Notes under the pieces: model-generated
Databases searched by the model: none
Told to the model about the DNA's origin: nothing
What the model saw: only the letters and a program-made list of their open reading frames with translations
NCBI RefSeq assembly: GCF_036346295.1
Contig: NZ_CP107819.1
Coordinates: forward strand, 5,146,001-5,210,000
Direction: 5' to 3'
Length of the DNA: 64,000 nucleotides
Source of the DNA: Streptomyces sp. NBC_00536
GTDB lineage: Bacteria; Actinomycetota; Actinomycetes; Streptomycetales; Streptomycetaceae
In this document: piece after piece, positions 1 through 8,402 of the stretch
Layout: each line of letters opens with the position of its first letter
How positions within the stretch are numbered: the first letter of the stretch is position 1
Translations under genes and position numbers: made by a program

Positions 1-5
1 GGCCG

Positions 6-1139
6 GTGAGCGGTCCGGGCACGCCCATCGGCCGTGACCAGCACACTCCCCACCACGAGGTCGACCACACGGCCCAGCCCACGGCGGATCCGCTCGCCAT
101 CCGGCTGGAGCAGCTCATCCTGGGCGCCGAGCGCCGGTACACGCCCTTCCAGGCGGCCCGCAGCGCCGGAGTCTCGATGGAGCTGGCGTCCCGGTTCTGG
201 CGGGCCATGGGCTTCGCGGACATCGGGCAGGCCAAGGCGCTCACCGAGGCCGACGTGCTGGCCCTGCGTCGGCTCGCCGGTCTGGTGGAGGCCGGGCTGC
301 TCAGCGAGCCGATGGCGGTCCAGGTGGCGCGCTCCACCGGGCAGACCACCGCCCGGCTGGCGGAATGGCAGATCGACTCGTTCCTGGAGGGGCTGACGGA
401 GCCGCCGGAGCCGGGGATGACCCGCACCGAGGTCACCTACCCGCTGGTGGAGCTGCTCCTGCCGGAGCTGGAGGAATTCCTCGTCTACGTGTGGCGCCGC
501 CAGCTGGCGGCGGCCACCGGGCGGGTGGTGCAGGTCGCCGACGACGAGGAGATGGTCGACCGGCGGCTCGCGGTCGGCTTCGCGGACCTGGTGGGTTTCA
601 CCCGGCTGACCCGGCGGCTGGAGGAGGAGGAGCTGGGCGAGCTGGTCGAGTCCTTCGAGACCACCTCGGCCGACCTGGTGGCCGCGCACGGCGGCCGGCT
701 GATCAAGACGCTCGGCGACGAGGTGCTGTACTGCGCCGACGACGCGGCGACGGCGGCGGAGATCGCGCTGCGGCTGATCGAGACGATGGAGGAGGACCCG
801 CAGATGCCCGAGCTGCGGGTGGGCATCGCCTTCGGCACGGTGACGACCCGGATGGGCGACGTCTTCGGGACCACCGTGAACCTGGCCTCGCGGCTCACGT
901 CCATAGCGCCGAAGGACGCGGTGCTCGTGGACGGGGCGATGGCCCAGGAGCTGGGCCGCACCGGGGCCGCGCCGGTCTCGGAGAAGAAGGCCGCCGAGGC
1001 GGAGGCCGAGGCGGGACCCGACGCGGAGGGCGTGACGTACCGGTTCGCGCTCCAGCCGATGTGGCAGCGGCCGGTGCGCGGACTGGGGGTCGTGGAGCCC
1101 TGGTTGCTGACGCGGCGGACACCTAAGATCCCTGGGTAA
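6..1139 (+). CDS. cya: Class III adenylate cyclase with N-terminal regulatory domain
   Basis: Probably makes cAMP from ATP in the cytoplasm. The N-terminal 165 or so residues are helical and resemble the pH-sensing regulatory domain of the mycobacterial Rv1264 type. The catalytic domain follows from about residue 186. Its metal-binding aspartates are D194 (ADLVGFT) and D238 (LGDE). The adenine-selecting pair K234/D285 and the transition-state residues N292/R296 (NLASR) are all present, so the enzyme should be active and specific for ATP rather than GTP. The start is a GTG five bases into the window, so a longer form cannot be excluded. It is followed after 20 bases by an enoyl-CoA hydratase gene. 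Confidence 0.9.
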   Translation: MSGPGTPIGRDQHTPHHEVDHTAQPTADPLAIRLEQLILGAERRYTPFQAARSAGVSMELASRFWRAMGFADIGQAKALTEADVLALRRLAGLVEAGLLSEPMAVQVARSTGQTTARLAEWQIDSFLEGLTEPPEPGMTRTEVTYPLVELLLPELEEFLVYVWRRQLAAATGRVVQVADDEEMVDRRLAVGFADLVGFTRLTRRLEEEELGELVESFETTSADLVAAHGGRLIKTLGDEVLYCADDAATAAEIALRLIETMEEDPQMPELRVGIAFGTVTTRMGDVFGTTVNLASRLTSIAPKDAVLVDGAMAQELGRTGAAPVSEKKAAEAEAEAGPDAEGVTYRFALQPMWQRPVRGLGVVEPWLLTRRTPKIPG

Positions 1140-1159
1140 CGTTCGTTAACCAGGAGGGT

Positions 1160-2008
1160 GTGGGCGCTGTGGGGACTGGCACTGGGGACATCGGGGCTGG
1201 GTCTGAGGTCCGGTTCGGGGAGTTCGTCGCGGTACGGCGCCACGGCGACGGCGGCGTGGTGGCGGAGCTGGTCCTCGACCGCCCCAAGGCCATGAACGCC
1301 GTCTCCGACGCGCTGGCGCGCTCGCTGGCGGCCGCGTGCGCGGCGCTGGCCGCGGATCCCGCGGTCCGGGTGACCGTCCTGACCTCCACGCACGAGCGGG
1401 CCTTCTGCGTGGGCGCGGACCTCAAGGAACGCAACTCCCTCACCGACGCGGAACTGGCCGCCCGGCGGCCCGCCTCGCGCGGCGCGTACGGGGGCGTGCT
1501 CGCCCTTCCGATGCCGACCATCGCCGCGGTGCACGGCTTCGCCCTCGGCGGCGGCTTCGAGCTGGCCCTGGCCTGCGACGTGATCGTGGCCGACACCACC
1601 GCGGTGGTGGGCCTGCCGGAGGTCTCGGTCGGCGTCATCCCGGGCGGCGGCGGTACGCAGCTGCTCCCTCGGCGGGTGGGCGCCGCCCGGGCCTCGGAAC
1701 TGATCTTCACCGCGCGGCGGGTGGAGGCGGCGGAGGCCCTGTCGCTCGGCCTGGTCGAATCCGTGGTCCCGGCGGGCACGGACCGCGCGGCGGCCCTGGA
1801 ACTGGCCGGACGCATGGCGGCGAACTCCCCGGTGGGCCTGCGGGCCGCCAAGCGGGCGCTCCGGCTCGGGCACGGGCTCGACCTCGCGGCCGGGCTGGAC
1901 GTCGAGGACGCGGCCTGGTGGGGCGTGGCCTTCTCGGCCGACCGTGCCGAGGGTGTGGCCGCCTTCAACGAAAAGCGCAAGCCGAACTGGCCGGGGGCCG
2001 CGGGCTGA
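1160..2008 (+). CDS. Enoyl-CoA hydratase/isomerase (crotonase) family protein
   Basis: A 282-residue crotonase-fold enzyme, likely acting in beta-oxidation or branched-chain acyl-CoA breakdown. The first oxyanion-hole segment FCVGADLKE and the second, GFALGGGFELALACD, are both present. Both glutamates used by true hydratases are kept: one in GGGFEL and one in LPEVSVGVIPGGGGTQ. It can therefore be called a likely hydratase rather than only a family member. The substrate cannot be told from sequence. The GTG start gives a slightly long, low-complexity N-terminus, and an internal GTG is possible. A long repeat-rich gap follows. Confidence 0.88.
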   Translation: MGAVGTGTGDIGAGSEVRFGEFVAVRRHGDGGVVAELVLDRPKAMNAVSDALARSLAAACAALAADPAVRVTVLTSTHERAFCVGADLKERNSLTDAELAARRPASRGAYGGVLALPMPTIAAVHGFALGGGFELALACDVIVADTTAVVGLPEVSVGVIPGGGGTQLLPRRVGAARASELIFTARRVEAAEALSLGLVESVVPAGTDRAAALELAGRMAANSPVGLRAAKRALRLGHGLDLAAGLDVEDAAWWGVAFSADRAEGVAAFNEKRKPNWPGAAG

Positions 2009-2091
2009 CTGCCGGCCGGCGCCCTCTCGGCCCGTCCCCGGCCCGCCCCTTGGTCCGGGCTGCGCCCGGCGAACCAGCCAGGCTGGGCAAA

Positions 2092-2340
2092 ACCAGCCTC
2101 GCCGGCGTTTGAGGCGCGGGGTCTGGGGCGGAGCCCCAGTGGGCGACCTGCGGCGCCGCTTCTCAGGGCTCCGCCCCGAACCCCGCGCCGCAAACGCCGG
2201 CGGGGCTGAGGGTGGCGGCGCCGCTTCTCAGGGCTCCGCCCCGAACCCCGCGCCTCAAACGCCGGCGGGGCTGAGGGTGGCGGCGCCGCTTCTCAGGGCT
2301 CCGCCCCGAACCCCGCGCCTCAAACGCCGGCGAGGCTGAA
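2092..2340. repeat. Three tandem 65-bp repeats plus an inverted copy
   Basis: The 380-bp gap between the hydratase and the GGDEF gene is mostly repeat. A 65-bp unit starting CGGCGCCGCTTCTCAGGGCT occurs at 2151, 2216 and 2281, nearly identical each time. An inverted partial copy lies at about 2092-2140 (CGCCGGCGTTTGAGGCGCGG). Together they can fold into strong hairpins and probably terminate transcription of the hydratase gene. The core CCGGCGTTTGAGG also appears near 54857. I recall this core as a common dispersed intergenic repeat in Streptomyces. Confidence 0.85.
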
Positions 2341-2388
2341 AACGTGCGCAGTGCGGCCAAAACGGGCAAAGCTCCCTAATCTGGGGGG

Positions 2389-3498
2389 ATGGGAGTTGAC
2401 GGGCGGCTGCGGGCCGTGGTGGGACTCGCGCAGGCCATGGCGGCTGCGCACATGCCGCGCGACAGCGTGCGCGCGGCCGCCCGAGGGGCACGGCTGGCGA
2501 TGGACGGCTCCTTCGCCGCCATCTCCGCGTGGGAGCGCGAGCGCGGCCGCCTGCGCGTCCTCGTGAACGAGGGGGAGCGCCGCGACGGCGAGGAGGAGTT
2601 CCCCGTCGACGAGTCCTACCCCGTGCACGACTTTCCCGAGATCACCGAGTTCCTGCACGAGCGCTGGGCCGGCGGCGGCGGCCCGCACGCCTGGGTCGAG
2701 AACGCCGTCGGCGACCGCCCCGGCCGCCGGGGCGAGGTGCTGCGCCGCCGCGGCCGCGGCACCTGCGTGGTGGCGCCCATCGTGCTCAGCGGCCGCGCCT
2801 GGGGCGAGCTGTACGTCGCCCGCGACGAGGGGCTCCCGGACTTCGACGAGGACGACGCCGAGTTCGCGACCGTACTGGCCGCCGTGGTCGCCGCCGGTCT
2901 CGCCCAGAACGAACGCCTCGAAGAGGCCCGCGCGCTCGCCTTCACGGACCCGCTGACCGGCCTCGCCAACCGCCGGGCCGTCGACATGCGGCTCGACGAG
3001 GCGCTGGAGGAGCACCGCAGCAAGGGCGCGGTGGTCAGCCTGGTGGTCTGCGACCTCAACGGCCTCAAGCGGGTCAACGACACCCTCGGACATGCCATGG
3101 GCGACCGGCTGCTGGAGCGGTTCGGCTCGGTGCTGAGCCTGTGCGGGGCCATGCTGCCGGGGGCGCTGGTGGCGCGCCTGGGCGGGGACGAGTTCTGTCT
3201 GGTGAGCGTGGGCCCGACCGCCGACGAGGTGGTCCGCGTCACCGAGGAGCTGTGCCTGCGGGCCGCCGAGCTGGAGCTGGGCGAGGGGGTGGCCTGCGGG
3301 GTCGCCTCGACCGGCGATGACATCGGGCTGGTGAAGTCCTCGCGGCGGCTCTTCCGGCTGGCCGACGCGGCCCAGTACAAGGCGAAGGCGGCCCGGCTGC
3401 CCAAGCCGGTGGTGGCCGGGCGGGACACGGCCGTGATGCGCCTGGCCGACGCGCCGCCCGCGGGGTCCGGCGAACGCCGCCGGTTCCGGGGCAGGTGA
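2389..3498 (+). CDS. GAF-GGDEF diguanylate cyclase
   Basis: Predicted to make the second messenger cyclic di-GMP, which controls development in Streptomyces. Residues about 10-175 form a GAF-like sensor domain. The GGDEF domain runs from about 180 to 340, with DPLTGLANRR at 187 and an intact GGDEF signature at 265-269, so catalysis is expected. There is no RxxD inhibitory site at the usual place just before GGDEF, which suggests weak product inhibition. No membrane segment is seen, so it is cytoplasmic. It may correspond to one of the named Streptomyces Cdg proteins, but I cannot assign which. Confidence 0.9.
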   Translation: MGVDGRLRAVVGLAQAMAAAHMPRDSVRAAARGARLAMDGSFAAISAWERERGRLRVLVNEGERRDGEEEFPVDESYPVHDFPEITEFLHERWAGGGGPHAWVENAVGDRPGRRGEVLRRRGRGTCVVAPIVLSGRAWGELYVARDEGLPDFDEDDAEFATVLAAVVAAGLAQNERLEEARALAFTDPLTGLANRRAVDMRLDEALEEHRSKGAVVSLVVCDLNGLKRVNDTLGHAMGDRLLERFGSVLSLCGAMLPGALVARLGGDEFCLVSVGPTADEVVRVTEELCLRAAELELGEGVACGVASTGDDIGLVKSSRRLFRLADAAQYKAKAARLPKPVVAGRDTAVMRLADAPPAGSGERRRFRGR

Positions 3499-3556
3499 CA
3501 CCGGCTCGGAAACCGACCTAGTGACAGGTTGGGATTCAGTCCGTAGGGTGCTGAAT

Positions 3557-5104
3557 ATGGATATGCACACTGTCGTGATGGGGACGTCCGGGACCACCGC
3601 CGAGGACGTCATCGCCGTCGCCCGCCAGGGCGCTCGCGTCGAGCTGTCCGCCGAGGCGGTCGAAGCCCTGGCGCGTGCCCGCGCCATCGTGGACGCCCTG
3701 GCCGCCAAGCCCGAGCCCGTCTACGGGGTGTCCACGGGCTTCGGCGCGCTCGCCTCCCGGCACATCAGCCCCGAGCTGCGCGCCCAGCTCCAGCGCAACA
3801 TCGTCCGCTCGCACGCCGCGGGCATGGGCCCGCGCGTCGAGCGCGAGGTGGTCCGCGCCCTGATGTTCCTGCGCCTGAAGACCGTCGCCTCCGGGCACAC
3901 CGGGGTCCGCCCCGAGGTCGCCCAGACCATGGCCGACGTGCTGAACGCCGGGATCACCCCGGTCGTCCACGAGTACGGCTCGCTCGGCTGCTCCGGCGAC
4001 CTCGCCCCCCTCTCGCACTGCGCGCTCACCCTGATGGGCGAAGGCGACGCGGAAGGTCCCGACGGGGTCGTCCGCCCCGCCGGCGAGCTGCTCGCCGAGG
4101 CCGGGATCACCCCCGTCGAGCTGCGCGAGAAGGAGGGCCTGGCCCTCCTCAACGGCACCGACGGCATGCTCGGCATGCTCGTCATGGCCATCGCCGACCT
4201 GAACAAGCTCTACACCTCGGCCGACATCACCGCCGCCCTCACCCTGGAGGCGCTGCTCGGCACCGAGAAGGTCCTCGCGCCCGAGCTGCACGCCATCCGC
4301 CCGCACCCCGGGCAGGGCGCCTCCGCCGCGAACATGGCCGCCGTGCTGAAGGGCTCCGGGCTCACCGGGCACTTCCAGGAGGAGTCGGCTCCGCGCGTGC
4401 AGGACGCGTACTCCGTGCGCTGCGCCCCGCAGGTCGCGGGCGCGGGCCGGGACACCATCGCGCACGCCAGCCTGGTCGCCTCGCGCGAGCTGGCCGCCGC
4501 CGTCGACAACCCGGTCGTCCTGCCGGACGGGCGCGTCGAGTCCAACGGCAACTTCCACGGGGCGCCCGTCGCCTACGTCCTGGACTTCCTCGCCATCGTC
4601 GCCGCCGACCTCGGCTCGATCGCCGAGCGCCGCACCGACCGGCTGCTCGACAAGAACCGCTCGCACGGCCTGCCGCCCTTCCTCGCGGACGACGCCGGCG
4701 TCGACTCCGGTCTGATGATCGCCCAGTACACGCAGGCCGCCCTGGTCAGCGAGATGAAGCGGCTCGCCGTACCGGCCTCCGCCGACTCGATCCCGTCCTC
4801 CGCGATGCAGGAGGACCACGTCTCCATGGGCTGGTCCGCCGCCCGCAAGCTGCGCACCTCGATCGACAACCTGACCCGGATCGTCGCCATCGAGCTGTAC
4901 GCCGCCACCCGCGCCATCGAGCTGCGCCACGGGCTGACCCCGGCCCCGGCCAGCCAGGCCGCGATCGCCGCCGCTCGGGCGGCGGGGGTCGAGGGTCCCG
5001 GGCCGGATCGTTTCCTCGCGCCCGACCTGGCCGCCGCGGACGCGTTCGTCCGCTCGGGCGCCCTGCTGGAGGCCGTGGAGCCGGTCACCGGCAAGCTCGC
5101 CTGA
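3557..5104 (+). CDS. hutH: Histidine ammonia-lyase
   Basis: Catalyses loss of ammonia from L-histidine to give urocanate, the first step of histidine use. The start at ATG 3557 (MDMHTVV) gives 515 residues, matching the family; an upstream in-frame GTG at 3521 would add 12 residues. The cofactor-forming tripeptide is Cys145-Ser146-Gly147 in GSLGCSGDLAPLSH, where many bacteria have Ala-Ser-Gly. Further family motifs include NGTDGMLGM, RVQDAYSVRC and SSAMQEDHVSMG. It is followed by a strong terminator, so it is probably the last gene of its unit. Confidence 0.97.
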   Translation: MDMHTVVMGTSGTTAEDVIAVARQGARVELSAEAVEALARARAIVDALAAKPEPVYGVSTGFGALASRHISPELRAQLQRNIVRSHAAGMGPRVEREVVRALMFLRLKTVASGHTGVRPEVAQTMADVLNAGITPVVHEYGSLGCSGDLAPLSHCALTLMGEGDAEGPDGVVRPAGELLAEAGITPVELREKEGLALLNGTDGMLGMLVMAIADLNKLYTSADITAALTLEALLGTEKVLAPELHAIRPHPGQGASAANMAAVLKGSGLTGHFQEESAPRVQDAYSVRCAPQVAGAGRDTIAHASLVASRELAAAVDNPVVLPDGRVESNGNFHGAPVAYVLDFLAIVAADLGSIAERRTDRLLDKNRSHGLPPFLADDAGVDSGLMIAQYTQAALVSEMKRLAVPASADSIPSSAMQEDHVSMGWSAARKLRTSIDNLTRIVAIELYAATRAIELRHGLTPAPASQAAIAAARAAGVEGPGPDRFLAPDLAAADAFVRSGALLEAVEPVTGKLA

Positions 5105-5120
5105 CCTGAGCGTTCCATGT

Positions 5121-5148
5121 CAAGGGCCGCCCTTCGGGGCGGCCCTTG
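5121..5148. terminator. Hairpin terminator with C(UUCG)G loop
   Basis: A perfect 12-bp stem, CAAGGGCCGCCC pairing with GGGCGGCCCTTG, closes a TTCG tetraloop. It lies 17 bases after hutH and 28 bases before the end of the opposing LAXTG gene, so it can serve both convergent genes. Confidence 0.92.
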
Positions 5149-5175
5149 ACGCGTCTCAGGGGATCGGGGCCTGCG

Positions 5176-5508
5176 TCAGGCGCGGGCCCGGCGGGCCGAG
5201 AAGGCGACGAACCCGGCCCCGACCCCGAGGCAGAGCGTGCCGCCCAGCAGGTACGGACTCGTGTCCGTGCTGCCGGTGTCGGCGAGGAGCAGCCCGGGGT
5301 CCTGCTCCTGGGCCTGATCCTGGTCCTGGGTTTGGTCCTGGACCTGATCGCCGCGCACCCCGGTGACCTGGGTGTTCGCGTTCGCGGGCGCGCCGGGGGT
5401 GGCGTCCGCGGGGGAGACGGAGGTGGCGCCCGCGGAGGGGACGAACCAGAGGGCACCGAGCAGAGTGGTCGCCCCGAGAGCGGTGAGCAGCGGTCGACGT
5501 GCGGACAC
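5176..5508 (-). CDS. Small secreted LAXTG-anchored protein (sortase substrate)
   Basis: A 110-residue precursor. It has an N-terminal signal peptide (hydrophobic after MSARRPLL) and a short low-complexity middle rich in Asp and Gln (DQVQDQTQDQDQAQEQD, built from 6-base repeats). The C-terminal sorting signal is LADTG, followed by a hydrophobic segment and an Arg-rich tail (RRARA). LAXTG is the motif used by Streptomyces class E sortases, so the product is probably linked to peptidoglycan. No sortase gene lies nearby and the role of the protein is unknown. Confidence 0.82.
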   Translation of the reverse strand: MSARRPLLTALGATTLLGALWFVPSAGATSVSPADATPGAPANANTQVTGVRGDQVQDQTQDQDQAQEQDPGLLLADTGSTDTSPYLLGGTLCLGVGAGFVAFSARRARA

Positions 5509-5666
5509 AGTTCGATCCCCCTTGTGGCAGCAGCGAATTGGCCGTGTGGGCAGATGCTAGTTAAAGGGGCGGGTCGTGGGAAACCCGGGGGTGGGGAACT
5601 GTTGGTCCTTTGGTTCGCTCTTGTGAGTGATAGTGCATTTGGGTGAGTGTCGTTACGGTCGGCAGT

Positions 5667-6245
5667 GTGAACCTCAAGGAGTGGGCGAAGGCGCAGGGTG
5701 TGCATCCGCAGACCGCGTATCGCTGGTTCCGTGAGGGCGTGTTGCCGGTTCCTGCTGAGCGGGTGGGGCCGCGCACGATCCTGGTCAACGTCGAGGCGAA
5801 CTCGTCGCCGTCCGTGACGGGTGGTGTGGGCCTGTATGCCCGCGTTTCCTCTCACGATCAGAGGCAGGATCTGGAACGTCAGGTCGCCGGGCTGACCGAG
5901 TGGGCGGCGAAGGCCGGGCACCGAGTGGTGCGGGTCGAATCCGAGATAGCCTCGGGCATGCACGGCAGCCAGGCAAAGGCGCGTCGCCTGCTGGCCGACC
6001 CTGCGGTGACCACTGTGGTGGTCGAGCACAATGACCGCCTCGGCCGGATGAACATCGAACTCGTCGAAGCCGCCCTGTCTGCGACCGGCCGCCGCCTGGT
6101 GGTCCTGAACGAGGGCGAAGTCGAAGACGACCTGGTACGGGACATGGCTGAGGTCCTGACCTCCTTCTGTGCCCGCCTGTACGGCCGCCGCTCTGCGGAG
6201 AACCGGGCGAGGAAGGCTCTGGAGGCGGCGGCTGCCGATGACTGA
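5667..6245 (+). CDS. tnpA: IS607 family serine recombinase (TnpA)
   Basis: Moves the element through a double-stranded circular intermediate. Residues 1-35 are a MerR-like DNA-binding helix pair (VHPQTAYRWFREGVLP). The small serine-recombinase catalytic domain starts at about 55 with GLYARVSSHDQ; the likely nucleophile is Ser61. Family motifs VVEHNDRLGR and the C-terminal YGRRSAENRARKAL are present. The GTG at 5667 gives the usual start MNLKEWAKAQ; a GTG at 5643 would add eight residues. Its end overlaps the tnpB start by 8 bases (ATGACTGA), implying translational coupling. Confidence 0.9.
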   Translation: MNLKEWAKAQGVHPQTAYRWFREGVLPVPAERVGPRTILVNVEANSSPSVTGGVGLYARVSSHDQRQDLERQVAGLTEWAAKAGHRVVRVESEIASGMHGSQAKARRLLADPAVTTVVVEHNDRLGRMNIELVEAALSATGRRLVVLNEGEVEDDLVRDMAEVLTSFCARLYGRRSAENRARKALEAAAADD

Positions 6246-7887
6246 GCGGCCGAAGAAGGAGAAGCTTCGTACCATCGACGCGCCGTTTGTGGTTCTGGGC
6301 CCGTCCGGTGTGGCGATACGCGACCGTCTCAAGAACCTCACGCCCGAGGACGAGAAGGTGTTGCGGCTGGTGGGTGAGCACCTTGGGCACCTGGCGTCCC
6401 TCGACCTTGCGGCCCGCTGCGCGGACGGCAACGGCCATGACGCGCAGAGGTGGGCGGCCCGCAAGCAGGGCCTGACCGCCGCCTCGTCGTCCCGCTGGGC
6501 CGGGTCGATCACGAAGGCCACACACGATCAGTGGGCGCTCTCCCGCCGTTGCCAGCTCGCGCACATGCAGAGCCTTGAGGCCGGCGTCCGCACGCTGATG
6601 CACCGCCTGTCCCAGCCGATCGGGGAGAAGGGCACGAAGCGGGCAGCGGGCGGCTACCGCTCCAAGGGCGAATGGTTCCACAAGTCCCGCCGCCTGCACG
6701 TACTGGAGCATCGTCTCGACATCGCGCGTGCTGAGCGGGAAGCGGGTGTGGTGCACGTGGTGCGCGGCGGCCGGAAGCTCCTGAATACCCGCCACAACCT
6801 CGAAGCCGCTCAGATCGATGAGTCCGAGTGGCGCCGACGGTGGGAAGCCGACCGCTGGTTCCTCCAGGCGGACGGCGAGTCGGGTAAGCGGTTCGGGAAC
6901 GAGACGATCCGTGTCACACCCGACGGCGAGATCAGCGTCAAGCTGCCGACCCCGCTCGCGGCCCTGGCCAACGCGCCGCGTGGCCGGTACGTCCTCGCCT
7001 CCAAGGTGGCATTCGCGCACCGGGGCCAGGAGTGGGGCGACCGCATAGAGGCGAACCGGGCTGTCGCCTACCGCGTCCACCTCGACGTGGAACGCGGACG
7101 GTGGTACCTGACCGCCTCGTGGCAGCGCCCCGTCGTCCGGACGGTCCCGCTGGCGGCGGCCCGTGCCCAGGGCATGGTCGGCGTGGACACGAACGCCGAT
7201 CACTTCGCCGCCTACCGGCTCGACGCGCACGGCAACCCGGTCGGCGACCCGCGTCGGTTCTTCTACGACCTGTCCGGCACCGCCGACCACCGCGACGCGC
7301 AGATCCGCCACGCCATCGCCCAGGTACTGCACTGGGCGAAGCGGTGCGGCGTGACCGCCATCGCGATCGAGAACCTCGACTTCACCGCCGAGAAGACCCG
7401 CGAGAAGCACGGCCGCAGAAAGCGGTTCCGGCAGCTCATCTCCGGCATCCCCACGGGCAAGCTCAAGGCCCGGCTGGTGTCGATGGCCGCCGAGATGGAC
7501 TTGTCCATCGTGGCCGTGGACCCGGCGTACACGTCGATGTGGGGCGACCAGCATTGGCGTAAGCCGCTGGCCACCCCACGACGCAAAATGACTCGCCATG
7601 ACGCGGCCTCGGTCGCCATCGGCAGGCGCGCCCTCGGGCACCCGATCCGGCGACGGACGGCACCGCCCCACGACGACCGGAGTGATCGTCGCGGGCATCG
7701 GACCGTCCAGGCCGGACCGGACACCCGCGAGCGTGAGGGAACCCGCCCACCCGTCACGGAACGTGCACACGATGCACGAAGCCGGACAGGGACACAGCGA
7801 ACACGGGGGACCAGTGCATCCAAAACCGTTCGGGATGCGCGCAGTGCCAGGACACGGGTCCAAGACACACTCCTGATCACTGATTAG
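6238..7887 (+). CDS. tnpB: TnpB RNA-guided nuclease of IS607 element, zinc-ribbon-less type
   Basis: TnpB proteins are RNA-guided DNA nucleases that help their transposon persist. This one is 549 residues, longer than the usual 370-450. The RuvC acidic triad can be placed at Asp317 (VGVDTNADH), Glu378 (AIENLDF) and Asp455 (TRHDAASVAIG). The CxxC...CxxC zinc ribbon normally found between RuvC II and III is absent. About 95 mostly polar, Arg-rich residues follow the last motif; this stretch could be the guide-RNA coding region read in frame. The start ATG 6238 overlaps the recombinase gene. Confidence 0.85.
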   Translation: MTERPKKEKLRTIDAPFVVLGPSGVAIRDRLKNLTPEDEKVLRLVGEHLGHLASLDLAARCADGNGHDAQRWAARKQGLTAASSSRWAGSITKATHDQWALSRRCQLAHMQSLEAGVRTLMHRLSQPIGEKGTKRAAGGYRSKGEWFHKSRRLHVLEHRLDIARAEREAGVVHVVRGGRKLLNTRHNLEAAQIDESEWRRRWEADRWFLQADGESGKRFGNETIRVTPDGEISVKLPTPLAALANAPRGRYVLASKVAFAHRGQEWGDRIEANRAVAYRVHLDVERGRWYLTASWQRPVVRTVPLAAARAQGMVGVDTNADHFAAYRLDAHGNPVGDPRRFFYDLSGTADHRDAQIRHAIAQVLHWAKRCGVTAIAIENLDFTAEKTREKHGRRKRFRQLISGIPTGKLKARLVSMAAEMDLSIVAVDPAYTSMWGDQHWRKPLATPRRKMTRHDAASVAIGRRALGHPIRRRTAPPHDDRSDRRGHRTVQAGPDTREREGTRPPVTERAHDARSRTGTQRTRGTSASKTVRDARSARTRVQDTLLITD

Positions 7888-7917
7888 GAACGGTTCGCGA
7901 GCCTTACCCTCCGTCGT

Positions 7918-8259
7918 ATGAACGCTTCTGAAGAATCACGTTACGTACGGCTTCGGGTTGATTTGGTGCTGGAGGTTCCGGAACCCGACGCACTCACCGG
8001 AGCCGCCCTCGCCCACATCAAGGCCGACGAGTTCATGCCCGAGGAGGAGCGCGGACACGCGGAATCGGCCGTGCGCGAGGACGCGTCGGAGGCGCTGGCG
8101 TACCTCATCGACCCCACCGACCTGGTCGCCGAGATCCCCGGGGTCGAGCTGGCGCAGGCCTCCTGGAGCACCGAGCCGGTCGAATACGACCCCGAGTCGA
8201 TGGAGTGGGACATCGACGAGGAAGATGGGGTATTCGACGAAGAAGACGACAACGCCTGA
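7918..8259 (+). CDS. Small acidic protein of unknown function
   Basis: A 113-residue, strongly acidic protein (C-terminus DIDEEDGVFDEEDDNA) with no membrane segment or recognised motif. It looks like a normal host gene by codon use. It starts 30 bases after tnpB, so the IS607 element may have replaced or disturbed its upstream region. I do not recognise the family. Confidence 0.7.
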   Translation: MNASEESRYVRLRVDLVLEVPEPDALTGAALAHIKADEFMPEEERGHAESAVREDASEALAYLIDPTDLVAEIPGVELAQASWSTEPVEYDPESMEWDIDEEDGVFDEEDDNA

Positions 8260-8402
8260 CCGTGCGGTGTCCCACATTCGAACGTGATGTGGAACCGACC
8301 CGGCACGTTAACGCGTTGTATGGATGAGGCAGGGATTGAGGCAGGGGAGTCAGCTCCCCTGCCCTGCTGATGCTCGGTGATCCGGCAACGATGGAGTGGC
8401 GT

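Larger units (their letters stand above)
5560..7905 (+). mobile_element. IS607-type element with serine recombinase and TnpB
   Basis: Two overlapping genes, a serine recombinase and a TnpB nuclease, form a typical IS607 pair between the LAXTG gene and an ordinary acidic-protein gene. Base use is less GC-biased than the flanks. IS607 elements have no terminal inverted repeats and make no target duplication, so the ends given here are only estimates from the flanking gene edges. Both genes look intact. Confidence 0.7.

Noticed and set aside
1123..2193. A 356-codon minus-strand frame opposite the enoyl-CoA hydratase gene
   Set aside because: Shadow of the real gene; composition is Arg/Ser/Ala-rich and it runs into the repeat region.
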